From Wolfiporia cocos (Eukaryota > Basidiomycota > Agaricomycetes > Polyporales > Phaeolaceae), in NCBI GenBank assembly GCA_029448655.1, contig JACCLO010000008.1, forward strand, positions 2,232,001-2,296,000: a stretch of 64,000 bases of DNA. The letters run 5' to 3'. Positions within the stretch are counted from its first letter, which is position 1; every line of letters begins with the position of its first letter. The notes beneath the pieces were generated by a model. The model ran no database searches and had not been told where the DNA came from. It saw only the letters and a list, made by a program, of their open reading frames with translations. Shown here piece by piece: positions 52,763 through 64,000 of the stretch. Both the position numbers and the translations under genes were made by a program.

Positions 52763-55698
52763 ACTGGTCGTATCTGTTGACAGTTGAGATGAAGCAAATA
52801 TTCTGGACACTCACCGGCAGAGAAATCAAGGCCTCGGTAAGGATGCTCAATGAAACCGGAAAAATGGATGACTGCAACAACAAAAAGCACTGTATATATA
52901 GTGAACATGAATGAATGGTCAAACTGATAAGTAAACGACTAATAGAGCTCACAATTTATCGGTGACCGTGTACCTTAGATGATGAGTCTAGCCTGCAGCA
53001 GGTCCAGTGAGCACACGTCAGGTGGGACAGTCAGCTCCTTACCTGTATGTGGAGGTGCGCTCAACGACGCAACCACACATATAGTGATCACATACAGATG
53101 ATACCTCTTGAGGGTTGAGGGGATGGTGCCACCGCCTCGCCAATCCTTAGAGTCAAGCTAGGAATGAAAAAGCGCAGGGGTCAGATACGTCGCAAGCCAA
53201 TAGATAAGCTGCAGGAGAGACACATTGAAGAGCCGACTGAAAAATGACAGAATCTAAAGTAGTGAGAAGGCAATGGTGATATAACTCAGTTAGGTAATGA
53301 AGTTACCACAAGCATCTAGTGGCTGCGAGTTCATGTCGTCACTGGCTCAAAATGACATCATCAATGCACAACGACTCCACATAATCATGAATCACAAGTT
53401 CTGTGCGTGTTGGGCCTAAATTTCAGCTAGCGCAACTTAGGCGAAACTCTGTGGAGCTACCAGATTTCACCCAGGTTCCATTGCCACTGCAACCTTCAGT
53501 CCTGCACCTACGTTTTGCCCAGGTACAACATGAGCTTACATTCTTTTTCTGGGTGAGATGCAGGGCCAGGTCTGCACCTGTGTCTCAATGGGCTGCAACA
53601 CAGGGGGACCATGACGTGTGACGTGTGACTGACATCTTCGATGTTGTCTGTGATGTATGGACATTACAGCGCAAAGCATCTGTTGGACTTTGAATCACTT
53701 CTTGCTCTTGAATACCATCTTCTGCCCTGCCCTTGCTCCGCCGCGCATGTACAGGATACTATCCTCCTGCTGTGACTAATTTTATGTTGACCTTCAGTAC
53801 GCTGATCATGATAGTGTCGGCTGAACACGCCGACAGTAGGGCTGGTTCCTAGGTCCAGGTATGTCATGCTATTTCGGTGCAATCATCTACTGATATATGC
53901 ATGTATTCACTATCCACAAAGATGTGCATATATGAAGGTGCGAGTGATCATTGTATTCGACAACCATATATGCGCCAGCTTACTAATGATCTTCAGGTGT
54001 CGTATGCGGGACGGTCGGTGTGTAATAACGAGCATACAGGTGGTGAGAATGTCGCTGCAGGGCTAATATGTCAGTAGTGCCGTAGTATTGTAAGGTTTCG
54101 TGTATATATCCCAGAAAGAGTAGCGTATAAAATCTATTTCCGTTTACCGGATTGGGGTGCAATATAGCCAAAAAAGGGTCTCATCGCAGGGCCAGAGGGT
54201 CTGGGTCATCCCCACATAGTAACCCGCGTTCTCCCCAGGTTGCGCCTACCCCTGGGTTGTGCCTAGCAAAATGTGGACAGAATCTGGCCCTTCACCCACG
54301 TCGAAGCCATCCCCGATCTGGGGAAGACGGTGGGTGTGACCTGGCCCCTTGCCTGTGTTTTTCCCAGTCGAAACTTAGGCCCAACACACTGTGTTGAGGG
54401 AAAGGTACTCTATCTCCTCAGTGCTGGCTCATCTTCGCAAGGAGCCCCGCCACTAGAGCTCGCACAGCAGAATGCAAAAGATATATTTGATAGGTAAGAA
54501 AAACTAAAGTGAACGTAACTATGAGTCCATAGATAGTATAGTGAGCATTGTGTTGCGACATATCCATATCTTAACGTGCTGTTACAGTGCGTGCTGTGTT
54601 GTGTGGCGCATGCCATAGGGTACAAGTTTTACGACATATCTATGTAGATAAGCTGCGGCCGCTTATTGCAAAATAGATCCCAGCTCGACTATGAAGCCAC
54701 AGATATATTCCAGTCTTGCAGATAGTTTCCCAGCCATGCGTTGAGTTTGACTAACACTTATAAGATGCCTTCAAAGTGGCATACGATCGCCACTCTGGTG
54801 TCAATCTTATCAGCACTTACCTGCACAGATAAGCTCCACCCTCGATTGGCAAGTGCCGCCAGCACTGATAAGATATCTCGCGTTTTGCTGATGGTGAGCC
54901 TTGCCGTGGTCAATGCATGTATAATGTCCGAGAAACCTTAGCTTAGGCGAGGATGACCATCATCTACCTGACGGAGGTGGCTGTGCATCAGCAAATGCTA
55001 CATCTGTCAATCCCAAGTCCTGCAGGCCTGTTAGTGCACAGATGAAACCCCCAAAGACCATCATGGACAGAAGTGTGACATCGAAGAGATCCAACCCAGC
55101 GATTGATGTGAAGGTAGACAAATTGACAAGGCCACTAAAACCTTAGAGCGAACTGAGGGGAGCGAAGTGGATGAACACCAAGTTCAGACTGGGGTTACCA
55201 GCTGAACAAGGCCTGCTATTATACTGTCAGGCTGTTTGTACATGTTTGTACTATAATGGCCATATATGGTAACTAGGGAGTCTGGTGCGGGACTAGGGTA
55301 GGGGTCTAAGCCAGACTCTGAAACATGGAAGCGTAGTAGTATATCAAATACGTAGTGGTCATCGTGGCCGTGTGGGAACGGACCCGTGCGTCGTGATCTA
55401 GGCGTTGCCTGGTTCCTTCCAAGGTATGATCCAGGCCTGGCTGGGCTTGGGGACTCGGGGGACCGGATCAGGCTCATTGTCATTAGGGAAAGCTTTTGCC
55501 CGTGACACAAATGTAGGAAGGTGTTGTCGGGTATACTGTCTATCATCCAAACCCCATGTTGGATGTGAAGACGACTAAGGTGTTGCAACCTCCCCGCTAG
55601 CATTGTGGCGAATGTCCCCAAATGCGACGGCGGTTTTCCTTGGCCCGCGGCAGTGTATCCTTTGATGTTTACTGACTGATCCGACCGGAAGGTAGAGT
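52763..55698 (-). pseudogene. host DNA right of element B with coding-like minus-strand pieces
   Basis: Pieces that look coding on the minus strand: STFTSIAGLDLFDVTLLSMM..DLGLTDVAFADAQ near 55135-54965, APPHTGKELTVPPDVCSLDL near 53060-52990, and SSIFPVSLSILTEALISLP near 52880-52815, with plausible splice signals between. They may be exons of one membrane-protein gene disrupted by elements A and B. 53160-54740 holds nothing I can support. 55184-55621 (-) is an open frame of 145 codons without motif. Confidence 0.3.
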
Positions 55699-56400
55699 TT
55701 CAGTCAATTATCTTAATCTGCCAACTGCCCTTCGCTTAAGAAATCGCAGTTGCGAGCTAGGTTTGCACGCAGATTAATCTGCTAACTGCGGCAGATTAAT
55801 CTACTGTGACAATAAAATGGTTCATCCCAGATTCGAACCAACAACCTTAGCACAGATGAGAATAACAGCATCGCAGCGTAATTAGCCGACTGAGCCATTG
55901 CGGCAACAGGTACCATTGACCAATTAAAATATATATAACGCAAATTTTACACACAATTTTCGCAAATCATCAAGGCAACTAACTGCTACAACAAGCATAC
56001 AGAAATCAATGATAGTGGTAGCTTGATTTACCATGCTTGACCTGGAGCAACTCACCATGGGAAAGCTGAATACACTGGAATCACAGGTCTTTAGAGGCAG
56101 ATTCATTTGTATTTGTGTTATGGAAGATGTTAAACTGCGAAAATGAAGTTTACAAAATACTCTATATATTGCTTAAAATGGGGGCAACACCAGTTGCACT
56201 GTAGCTCAGTTGGCTAATTATGCTGCGATGCTGTTGTTCTCATCTGTGTTAAGGTCCTTGGTTCGAATCCGGGATGTACCATTTTATTGTCACAGTAGAT
56301 TAATCTGCCGCAGTTAGCAGATTACACTGCGTGCAAACCTAGCTCGCAACTGCGATTTCTTAAGCGAAGGGCAGTTGGCAGATTAAGATAATTGACTGAA
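55699..56400. mobile_element. fold-back repeat with tRNA-like (SINE-type) arms
   Basis: Inverted arms of about 217 bp (55699-55915 and 56183-56400) flank a roughly 267-bp AT-rich spacer that itself shows weaker inverted similarity. Each arm carries a tRNA-like A box (TAGCTCAGTTGG at about 56203; TGGCTCAGTCGG on the minus strand at left) and B box (GGTTCGAATCC / GGTTCGAATCT). It ends with TTCAGTCAATTATC outward. The tRNA part does not fold into a good cloverleaf, so it is tRNA-derived rather than a working tRNA. No clear target duplication was found. Confidence 0.7.
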
Positions 56401-57011
56401 GTCCCTCCCGGAAGCCATGCAGGTAATTTGAGTGGAATGCTTGTTTAAACTTTGCACATAGACGAACGTCGTCTGGTCCACATAACCCGCCTTTATTGCT
56501 GAGGCCTCTGATAAGCGGCAGTTCGCTCCTGCAAAACTACGCCTTGCACACAAGCGCGCATGCCCGGTGCTGGTTCGTCCCACATTCAGTCGATAATATT
56601 CTCCCATATCTCCTTGGGCACTCGCGATGTCGACGTATTGGCTGTGAAGACGGGGCTCAACGAGGTCCACTCAGGTGGTGCTTTCCAGCGTTCATGCCCT
56701 AATGTCTGTTGGTCCCAGGACATTACTACTAGAACAACTTGGTATCGAGCAGATACTAAAATGAACTTTAAGTGGCAAGTCACCATTGAGATTCAGTCAT
56801 AGTGATGTCTTACCCTGCAAACCTTAGAGGCACAATTGAGGGCACGAGAAACTGACAATGACTTTGCCGCCTCATGACAAATATATGAACTGGATTGGAG
56901 ACGTTCCGTGTGTTTGAACCGCCTCACACACCAATCGGCATAGCACAGCTCGGGTCAGGCGATGCTCTGAGCACGAATATCGTCGGCGCACAGTTGACGC
57001 ACATGTAGATA
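56401..57011. other. intergenic
   Basis: Short frames on both strands (56383-56802) without motifs; no gene supported. Confidence 0.4.
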
Positions 57012-57716
57012 CAGTTGACTATCTAGTAATGCATTAGCTAGTAATGCATATTATCTCATAATGCATAGCCTGAGCTGGGGACCGAGATCGTCCCCAAGGT
57101 GTTATGCATATATTTCTGATATTGCATAATGCATGCCCGAAGTTGGGGTTATGCATTATTAGATTGGCTATATTTGGTAATTTAGTGCATGCATAGTGTA
57201 GTGTGACTCCGTCAGTTCTCCCTGTAGACGACCGGAAGCGCAAACCGCGCCCTGCAAAGAAGCCCTGTGCCCATCCTACTGCTAGGGAAAAGCTACCGAA
57301 AGCTACCAAAGAGCCTAGGTCTTCAGCAGTCAAGCCACCAAAATATGCACGAAGCAATCACACTCTTCATGACTGCTCTGTCCTCAGTTTGCAGAAGCTG
57401 AGGGTGTCTCGATACTTGTTCTCCAGCAGCAGTTGCGGAAGCTATGAGCTCATTTACATCACATTAACTTTGATTCACAAAAGCAGAGCACGCTAGATAG
57501 GTACTGGCAGGATAGTCTAGATCATGGTAATAGTTCGGCAAACGTATAGTGGCACTCAATGCGATGTTGATGTGACAGAGCGTGACGTACCTGTGCGGGG
57601 AGGTCACGTATGATCACAATAAGTCACACTGTGTGACGGATTTGATCGCGCATAACACCTCATAATGCATAGCAAAATCCGGGGACCGACGGTATGCATT
57701 ACTAGATAGTCAACTG
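57012..57716. mobile_element. non-autonomous pogo/Fot1-type DNA transposon
   Basis: 705 bp with perfect 23-bp terminal inverted repeats (CAGTTGACTATCTAGTAATG.. at 57012) flanked by the dinucleotide TA on both sides, as in Tc1/mariner-pogo elements. Subterminal sequence repeats ATAATGCAT several times. The interior keeps scraps of what looks like a transposase: DDRKRKPRPAKKP and, near 57480, KQSTLDRYW, which resembles the KQTTLxxF end of pogo-like proteins. No intact ORF is left. Confidence 0.8.
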
Positions 57717-57993
57717 TACATTAATGCTGCGAATTCTTTACCGACTACCCGACTTTATCCCCTCTCACAACAAACCCGAAATCGAGAGTCAAAAACCATG
57801 GAAAAGCGGAGAGCATCAAGGCGCAGAGTTCCATGGTTTAGATTTCTCAATTTCTGCTCGTTGCAGGAGGAGATGGTTCTGCAATAGTTTATGTCACGCT
57901 GTTGCTGTCTCCAGCTACTCATGTCATCTTTGATGAGGGTGGACGCGCTCTATCTTAAAACATGTCCTTCTCACGTCCCTACTGTACACACTG
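57717..57993. other. intergenic
   Basis: No supported feature between the DNA transposon and the possible 3' extension of SSP4. Confidence 0.4.
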
Positions 57994-58193
57994 TTACAAC
58001 CACTCCAACGGTGTTGACACGACTCCCCATTGCTCCCCGGCACTCCCCCAGTTGATTTCGTTCAGCGGCCCGTTGTCCCATCTCTTCTCAGGAGACGTAT
58101 GACTTCCGAGCTGCCACCGAATCCCTATTGTTCCCCGGCTGAGGTCGGGCAATGAGCTGTACTCATGTCTCCTCGCGGAAACGCTTCGCGCAT
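57994..58193 (-). other. coding-like extension downstream of SSP4
   Basis: Directly after the SSP4 stop, a shifted minus-strand frame (58197-57994) continues for 67 codons with HEYSSLPDLSRG, SPEKRWDNGPLNEINWGSAG and a stop. It repeats the style of SSP4 (dibasic KR/RR followed by an Asn/Trp/Gly-rich segment). It may be a 3' exon I could not splice, or SSP4 has suffered a frameshift. Confidence 0.4.
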
Positions 58194-58807
58194 TCACAGT
58201 GTTAAAGGACTCGGTCTGCTTCCCTCCTGTTGCTGCGGGCCGAAGCGCAAACGCAGGTAGGTAGACAAGTCAGAGCGGCGGTCGATTCTAGTGTTTAGAG
58301 CTGTAGCCTCCTTATCCCAGCTCCCGAGTGTACCAAAGCCGGCGTGGGTGAAGAAGGCTTCCCAGTTGATGGGGCTGCGCTTGCGCAATGGGCGTCCGAT
58401 CATCGGAAAGTCCGCCGAGACATCGTAGCGCCACCCGCCCGCCCAGTCTAAACCATTGTCATCGGCTATGTAATTCCGATCAAGGTAATCCCGCTTAGCC
58501 CAGGGACCATCTCCCAACCCCGGGAAGTCGGCTGATGTGCCAAAGCCAAAGTTGTAGTATTCCAGGTCGATAGGACTGTGATGCATATGGTCAAGCGTCT
58601 ATGTACCGCAAATAGATCCGGACGGCTTACGAGGTCTTCCTTGGGTGGTGGCTGGAAAAGATGCCGCGCGCACTGTTGTAGCAGGGCATGAGTGAGATGG
58701 CTATGGCGTGCTGGTAGAATACGAGCAGCTGACCCGATTGGAGCAGCGAGGGCGACGTTACAGAATGTCAAGGCCATGAGGAGTACGCCGAGCAACATGG
58801 CGGTCAT
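58194..58807 (-). CDS. small secreted protein SSP4, repeat precursor with Kex2-type sites
   Basis: Three exons: 58807-58734, 58651-58631 and 58575-58194 (158 aa). The signal peptide MTAMLLGVLLMALTFCNVALA is followed by APIG and a phase-2 intron; exon 1 is 74 nt as in SSP2 and SSP3. The mature chain is cut by WAKR, LRKR and IDRR into segments that resemble one another: SPIDLEYYNFGFGTSADF, NGLDWAGGWRYDVSADF and SPINWEAFFTHAGFGTLGSW. No cysteine follows the leader. This is the plan of Kex2-processed repeat proteins that release several related peptides. No ustiloxin-type modifying gene is in the window. Function unknown. Confidence 0.75.
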
Positions 58808-58920
58808 GACGAATTGGTGTACGTAAATTAATGCGTGAAGGCGACCAGAGAGGAAAATTAGCAATGGAGGCTGCCAAGTTATTAGTATCATGTGAAGAGA
58901 GGTAAATCGAACAGACCTAC

Positions 58921-58931
58921 TATCCAGTACC
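58921..58931 (-). promoter_or_regulatory. SSP 5'-leader motif (copy 4)
   Basis: On the minus strand GGTACTGGATA abuts donor GTAGGT (58920-). A plausible acceptor, TTGGCAG preceded by a CTAAT branch-like site, lies near 58872. The SSP4 ATG is at 58807. Confidence 0.7.
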
Positions 58932-60316
58932 TGCAGGGAGAAGTGGGGTATCGCTCGCGACGGCCAGAGAAACATCGTGTCGTGCCTTACGCTTTATACC
59001 GGTGAGCGGCGCCCAGGGGAAGATAGGTTCTTGCACGCGATCATTTGTCGTGCGTCGACTGATCTGCATGGCGAGAAATCATATGTACAAGGCTAGTACG
59101 GGAACGGCAACATCAGATCAGGATATGGGCGTCGTTCATATGTTGCGATGATATTCCGCGAGAGTGAAGAGCGGCTGATTGCAGCTATACGCGGGGCGTA
59201 CTTTTTGCAATAAACGCCGGGTCTTCGGTGGCATCTTAAGCTTGTGATTGTACCGAATACAGTGTACTACCACTCCTTTACCTCGAACTCGGTTTCTCGT
59301 CAATTGGCTAACGCAGCTTCCTCCAAACTAATGAGAGGGATACATCAACCAATGTATGAAGTCAATATATCTGAGGCATTGCGGGTGAACGTGTGGAGTA
59401 TCGAGCAAAGTAACAGAATGTCACGAAAACCTTTACCTAGCGTGACCACACCTCAATTTGGAAACTCCGAGTCTCAACTACTCCTCGCCGCGTCGCGCCA
59501 TTCATTTGTCACGCCTACTTTCTGGCGGCCTCAATTTCACTCCGATCCTCTACATCTTGGAGGGAAATATACTCAGAATGGCTTTAATAAATTTAGAAGC
59601 TATTAGATTCATACTCTATATCAACTGTAGACTACAGTTGTTCGAAACATAGTGCATTTCATCTAAAAATAGGCAATCACAGATATATGTGTTCACTGCT
59701 GGCAACGAACCGTTTGTCAGAACTTAACGAAAGAATTTGAGCATAAGCCTAGAGCATATACAAAGGTGTAATTTATAAATGGGAACATAACTCAAAGCGG
59801 GGGAGGAGTTAGAGCCGAGTGGGTAAAGGAACGGTAATATACTGGACTTCTGAACTAAATTAACAGAGGCGGAGTCTTAGCGGAAAGGGCGCAATGTTCA
59901 AATGTTGCGGCGGGAGATAATGATGGTGGCGCTACCAGGAACAGCGTGGACTTAGCGCCCATGGCAGAAATTGTCCCCGTGAAACGGATTGACTTACCCG
60001 CGATCAGGGACCATTGTTGTGATCCAGGTTAGGTAAGTAGCTGCTGTACAGGCCTTTTTACATCATCACAGAAGCACAGAAGCTGGTTGCGGCTACTCAG
60101 ACGATTGCTACACAGGTCGCGCGAGGACGGGACACCGCGGCCGACAGAGTTGTCGTGATTTCTGCGACGAATTGATAATGAAATCACAAGGCTGCTGATA
60201 GTAATCTCATGACCGAGTGCATCGAGTTTGAATAAGGCCGGCGAGCATTGCGCTGTCTTCGGAGTGCACCCTCCACATCGCAAGCTACGAACGCGGAATA
60301 CGAGTCGAGGGCCGTC
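58932..60316. other. 1.4 kb without supported gene; tRNA-like stretch inside
   Basis: A plus-strand frame at 59244-59606 (120 codons) has no motif. At about 59803-59910 the sequence resembles a decayed tRNA (TAGAGCCGAGTGGG as A box, CTGGACTTCTGAA like an Arg-UCU anticodon arm, TGTTCAAATGTTG as B box) but does not fold well. The right end is the promoter of the CoA-transferase gene. Confidence 0.35.
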
Positions 60317-62129
60317 ATGGCTGATTCATCACTGTCTGCTGCTGAGTCGCTGTGGGCGGCTCAGAATTTGCCTTCTGAATACCTTTCCCGCCTGCATTTG
60401 AGCCAGAACCCCGATCCGGTAGTGGATTCCTCTTTCAAGCTAGGAACAGTGGCACAGGTGAGTTTCACCGGATCCTTGACTTGCTCGTTGGATTCAGCTG
60501 CAAGATTCTTGCAAGACCACGATCGGCCTTTCCGGCCTCGCCGCGGCATACTTCCACAAACTGAGAACGGGAGTAGACCAGGATGTCTTTGTGGACGCGC
60601 GGCACGCCGTGCTCGAGTTCAGTCAGTAATCGCTGTCCATGTCAAGGAGTGCAGTTGGCTGACGCACCCGCCGCACAGAGAGTCAGAGCTTCTACACAAT
60701 CGACGACGCGCTCCCGCCTGGTGCGCTCTTCGAAGAGCTCGCGGGTGTCTATAAGACGAAGGATGGCTACGTCCGCCTACACACTAACTTCCCGCAGTGC
60801 GTCTTCTCCCCTTTTCTCCAATGCTGACCAACCTCAACCGCCGCGGACCACTGGCAGTCACCGCCAAGGCATCCTCGACATCCTGCAATGCGCACCTACT
60901 CGCGAAGCAATCGCAGACGCGCTGTCACAGTGGAGTGCCGTTGGGCTCGAGACGACCGCATCCGCGCACAAAATGGTCGCGACCGCGTTACGCTCGTTCG
61001 CCGAGTGGGACGCGCACCCGCACGGACAGGCACTGGCTGGCACGCCGCCCTTGCAGCTCATCAAGATCGCAGACGCACCAAAGAAGGAGGTACGCGGTGC
61101 GCCCACAAGGCCGCTGGAGGGCATACGCGTGCTGGACCTGACCCGTGTGTTGGCTGGGCCTTCATGTGGGCGGACGCTTGCTGGTGAGCAAATGCCCACT
61201 TGTAGTACCTGCTGTAATGTTAGAACGTCGTCGTGCAGCCCACGGAGCCGACGTCCTGCTGGTAACATCGCCCAATCTCCCGGCTTTGCCCTTGACGGAT
61301 CCGGACACCTCGCGCAACAAGCGCACGACGCAACTCGATCTGACCACTGCAGCGGACAGGGAGACGCTGGCCACACTGGTGAAGGACGCCGACATCTTCC
61401 TGCAGGCGTATCGTCCCGAGGGCTTGAGCGAGAAGGGCTTCGGACCGGAGGACGCTGCGCGTGCACGTCCAGGTATTGTGTATGCCAGCCTGACCGCATA
61501 TGGATTCGAGGGCCCATGGAAAGACCGGCGAGGGGTAAGCCTTTCGAGTTGGCTGGAACGAATGGACAGCGTAAGTGGCTGATCGCAATGTAGTATGATT
61601 CCCTTGTACAGACGGCGACAGGGTTCAACGTAGCTGAAGGCGAGGCATACGTCCAGTCCGTCGGAGGCAGTGTATATTTCAAGCCCAAGCCGTTCCCCGT
61701 GCAAGCGCTGGACTACGGCGCTGGATACTTGCTCGCCTTTGGCATCAACGCAGCTCTAGCCAAGACGATCACGGTAAATTTTCAGAACGACTGAACTACT
61801 TACTCAGCTGACCAGCTATAAAGGAAGGCGGGTCCTGGGAAGTGCGCGTGTCACTTGCTGCCGTGGGCCAGTGGATACGGTCCCTGGGCCGGCTGGATCC
61901 TACGCACTGCTTCGACGGAAAACTCGCGCTGCCTCCGCGGACAATTCCTCTGCATCCAGAGATTGCGGCATTGTCCGTGTCTGTGGTGCGCTCGATGGGA
62001 GATAAGGGCAATAGCGAGGAGAAGCAGAAGATGACGGCAATTAGGCATGCTGCAATGCTGTCCAAGACACCTGTGCAGGAAAGCAGAGCACCATTGACAT
62101 TAGACGCACATCTACCAAGATGGCTCTGA
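60317..62129 (+). CDS. CoA-transferase family III (CaiB/BaiF) protein
   Basis: Seven exons: 60317-60457, 60516-60621, 60679-60796, 60858-61183, 61239-61534, 61594-61773 and 61824-62129 (490 aa). Family blocks: TTIGLSGLAAAYFHKLRTG with VFVDARHAVLEF, LFEELAGVYKTKDGYVRLH, LEGIRVLDLTRVLAGP, GADVLLV, DADIFLQAYRPEGLSEKGFG, GIVYASLTAYGFEGPW, GFNVAEG and VQALDYGAGYLLAFG. This is the duplicated fungal form of the family, which includes formyl-CoA transferase and alpha-methylacyl-CoA racemase. The substrate cannot be told. The 5' end was chosen at MADSSLSAAESLWAA, which begins the conserved N-terminal part. Confidence 0.88.
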
Positions 62130-62383
62130 GCAGATGTCAGTACGAAATGAAACGAGGCAAGCAGGTATACGCACCTCAGAATGATTTATCCATCCCTGGT
62201 CGACCCATTCCCGCACACCAACTCAAGTAGTAGTAACTCGCATGCGCAAGGTAGAAATTGAGCAGCCTTGAGATTCACGCGCCGGCTTGGTTTTATCGCA
62301 TCCATTACGAGACATAGGAGTAAAGATAAATAGAAAATACAAGGCTACAGTACAACAAAGCAACCGGAAAGAAATGAGACATC

Positions 62384-62978
<595 letters not shown>

Positions 62979-63310
62979 TGCAGATGAGTATGCGGTGGTG
63001 CGACGCGAGTTTGCTGAATGGACGGAGCGAAAGGTATGGATGAGCACAAAGGAGAGCGTCGACTGTATTTATACAAGCTGGATGCGCTTGTTTGGCCACA
63101 ACGCGTCGACGCTTCGAACCTTATTTTGTTGAATGTGCTAAACAATAGCACGTGACGGCGGCCCCCCGCGCCTCAGTCGCGTCGGTGGCTGAACCTCAGC
63201 TCTGCATAAATACCTCGCACCATGCGCGACGCTGCCCCCCCAACTCTGCCTTCGCCCTCCATTATCTCACCTGTCGCTCTCACCTACCACCCATACTCGC
63301 AACATCAACA
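62979..63310. promoter_or_regulatory. bidirectional H2B/H2A promoter
   Basis: 332 bp between the two start codons. TATA boxes face both ways: TATTTATA at 63065-63072 (TATAAATA for H2B on the minus strand) and CATAAATA at 63205-63212 for H2A. Joint cell-cycle control of the pair is the usual situation and is inferred. Confidence 0.75.
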
Positions 63311-63887
<577 letters not shown>

Positions 63888-64000
63888 ACGGGATCTGCGG
63901 TGTTTTGTCTTCGTGTTGTATTATTGTACTGTACTTTCAGCCTATTTTATACCTTCTATTTCGCCTCCTCATAGTCGGCATCCGAGCGTTCCTCTAGCAT

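Noticed and set aside
56191..56281. Functional tRNA gene at the right fold-back arm
   Set aside because: A and B boxes are good, but acceptor and anticodon stems do not pair and there are extra bases between the boxes.

Overview
The window is nuclear DNA of a filamentous basidiomycete, most likely an Agaricomycete. The main evidence is many short introns (mostly 45-60 nt, GT-AG), GC-rich compact genes, a divergent H2A/H2B pair, a Xi-class glutathionyl-hydroquinone reductase and a chromodomain Ty3/gypsy retrotransposon. Species and exact order cannot be read from the sequence. All exon boundaries were read by eye from splice signals, frame and family conservation.

Layout. 1-6.5 kb: an RRM protein (-), complex I subunit NDUFS5 (-), Get5-like protein (+) and glutathionyl-hydroquinone reductase (+). 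8-10 kb: two tiny secreted-protein genes (SSP1, SSP2). 10.6-12.4 kb: PWI/RS splicing factor SRRM1 (-). 13.4-16.4 kb: SET-domain protein SET1 and a one-pass membrane protein. 18.4-25.5 kb: SSP3, signal peptidase subunit SPC2, a sigma-like GST, sterol C-8 isomerase ERG2, and, head-to-head with ERG2, protoporphyrinogen oxidase. 26-32.7 kb: a D-galactonate dehydratase, two more SET paralogues in tandem (SET2, SET3) and the p24 cargo receptor ERV25. 32.8-37.9 kb: a large membrane/WD40 protein gene.

39-52.8 kb is an accessory island. Element A is a gag-only LTR retrotransposon with target-site duplication (TSD) GAGCT, and it carries a nested solo LTR. Element B is a nearly complete 8.5 kb Ty3/gypsy chromovirus with TSD AACTC and 542-bp LTRs. 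It encodes Gag, protease, dUTPase, reverse transcriptase, RNase H, integrase and chromodomain, and its pol is split by a second nested solo LTR. Downstream of pol lies a 359-codon overlapping ORF with zinc-knuckle cysteines. Coding-like fragments of a host minus-strand gene flank both elements. 55.7-57.7 kb holds a long fold-back repeat carrying tRNA-like promoter boxes, then a 705-bp pogo-type non-autonomous DNA transposon. 58-64 kb holds SSP4 (-), a family III CoA-transferase (+) and the histone H2B/H2A pair.

The most unusual signal is a dispersed family of four short secreted precursors (SSP1-4, at 8.1, 9.6, 18.5 and 58.5 kb). All four share an 11-nt 5'-leader motif GGTAC(T/C)GGATA that ends exactly at a 5'UTR intron donor. 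All have a 71-74 nt signal-peptide exon ending in a phase-2 intron just after a conserved proline, and mature parts with FG-containing motifs; SSP3 and SSP4 carry several dibasic Kex2-type sites. Nothing in the sequence shows their function.
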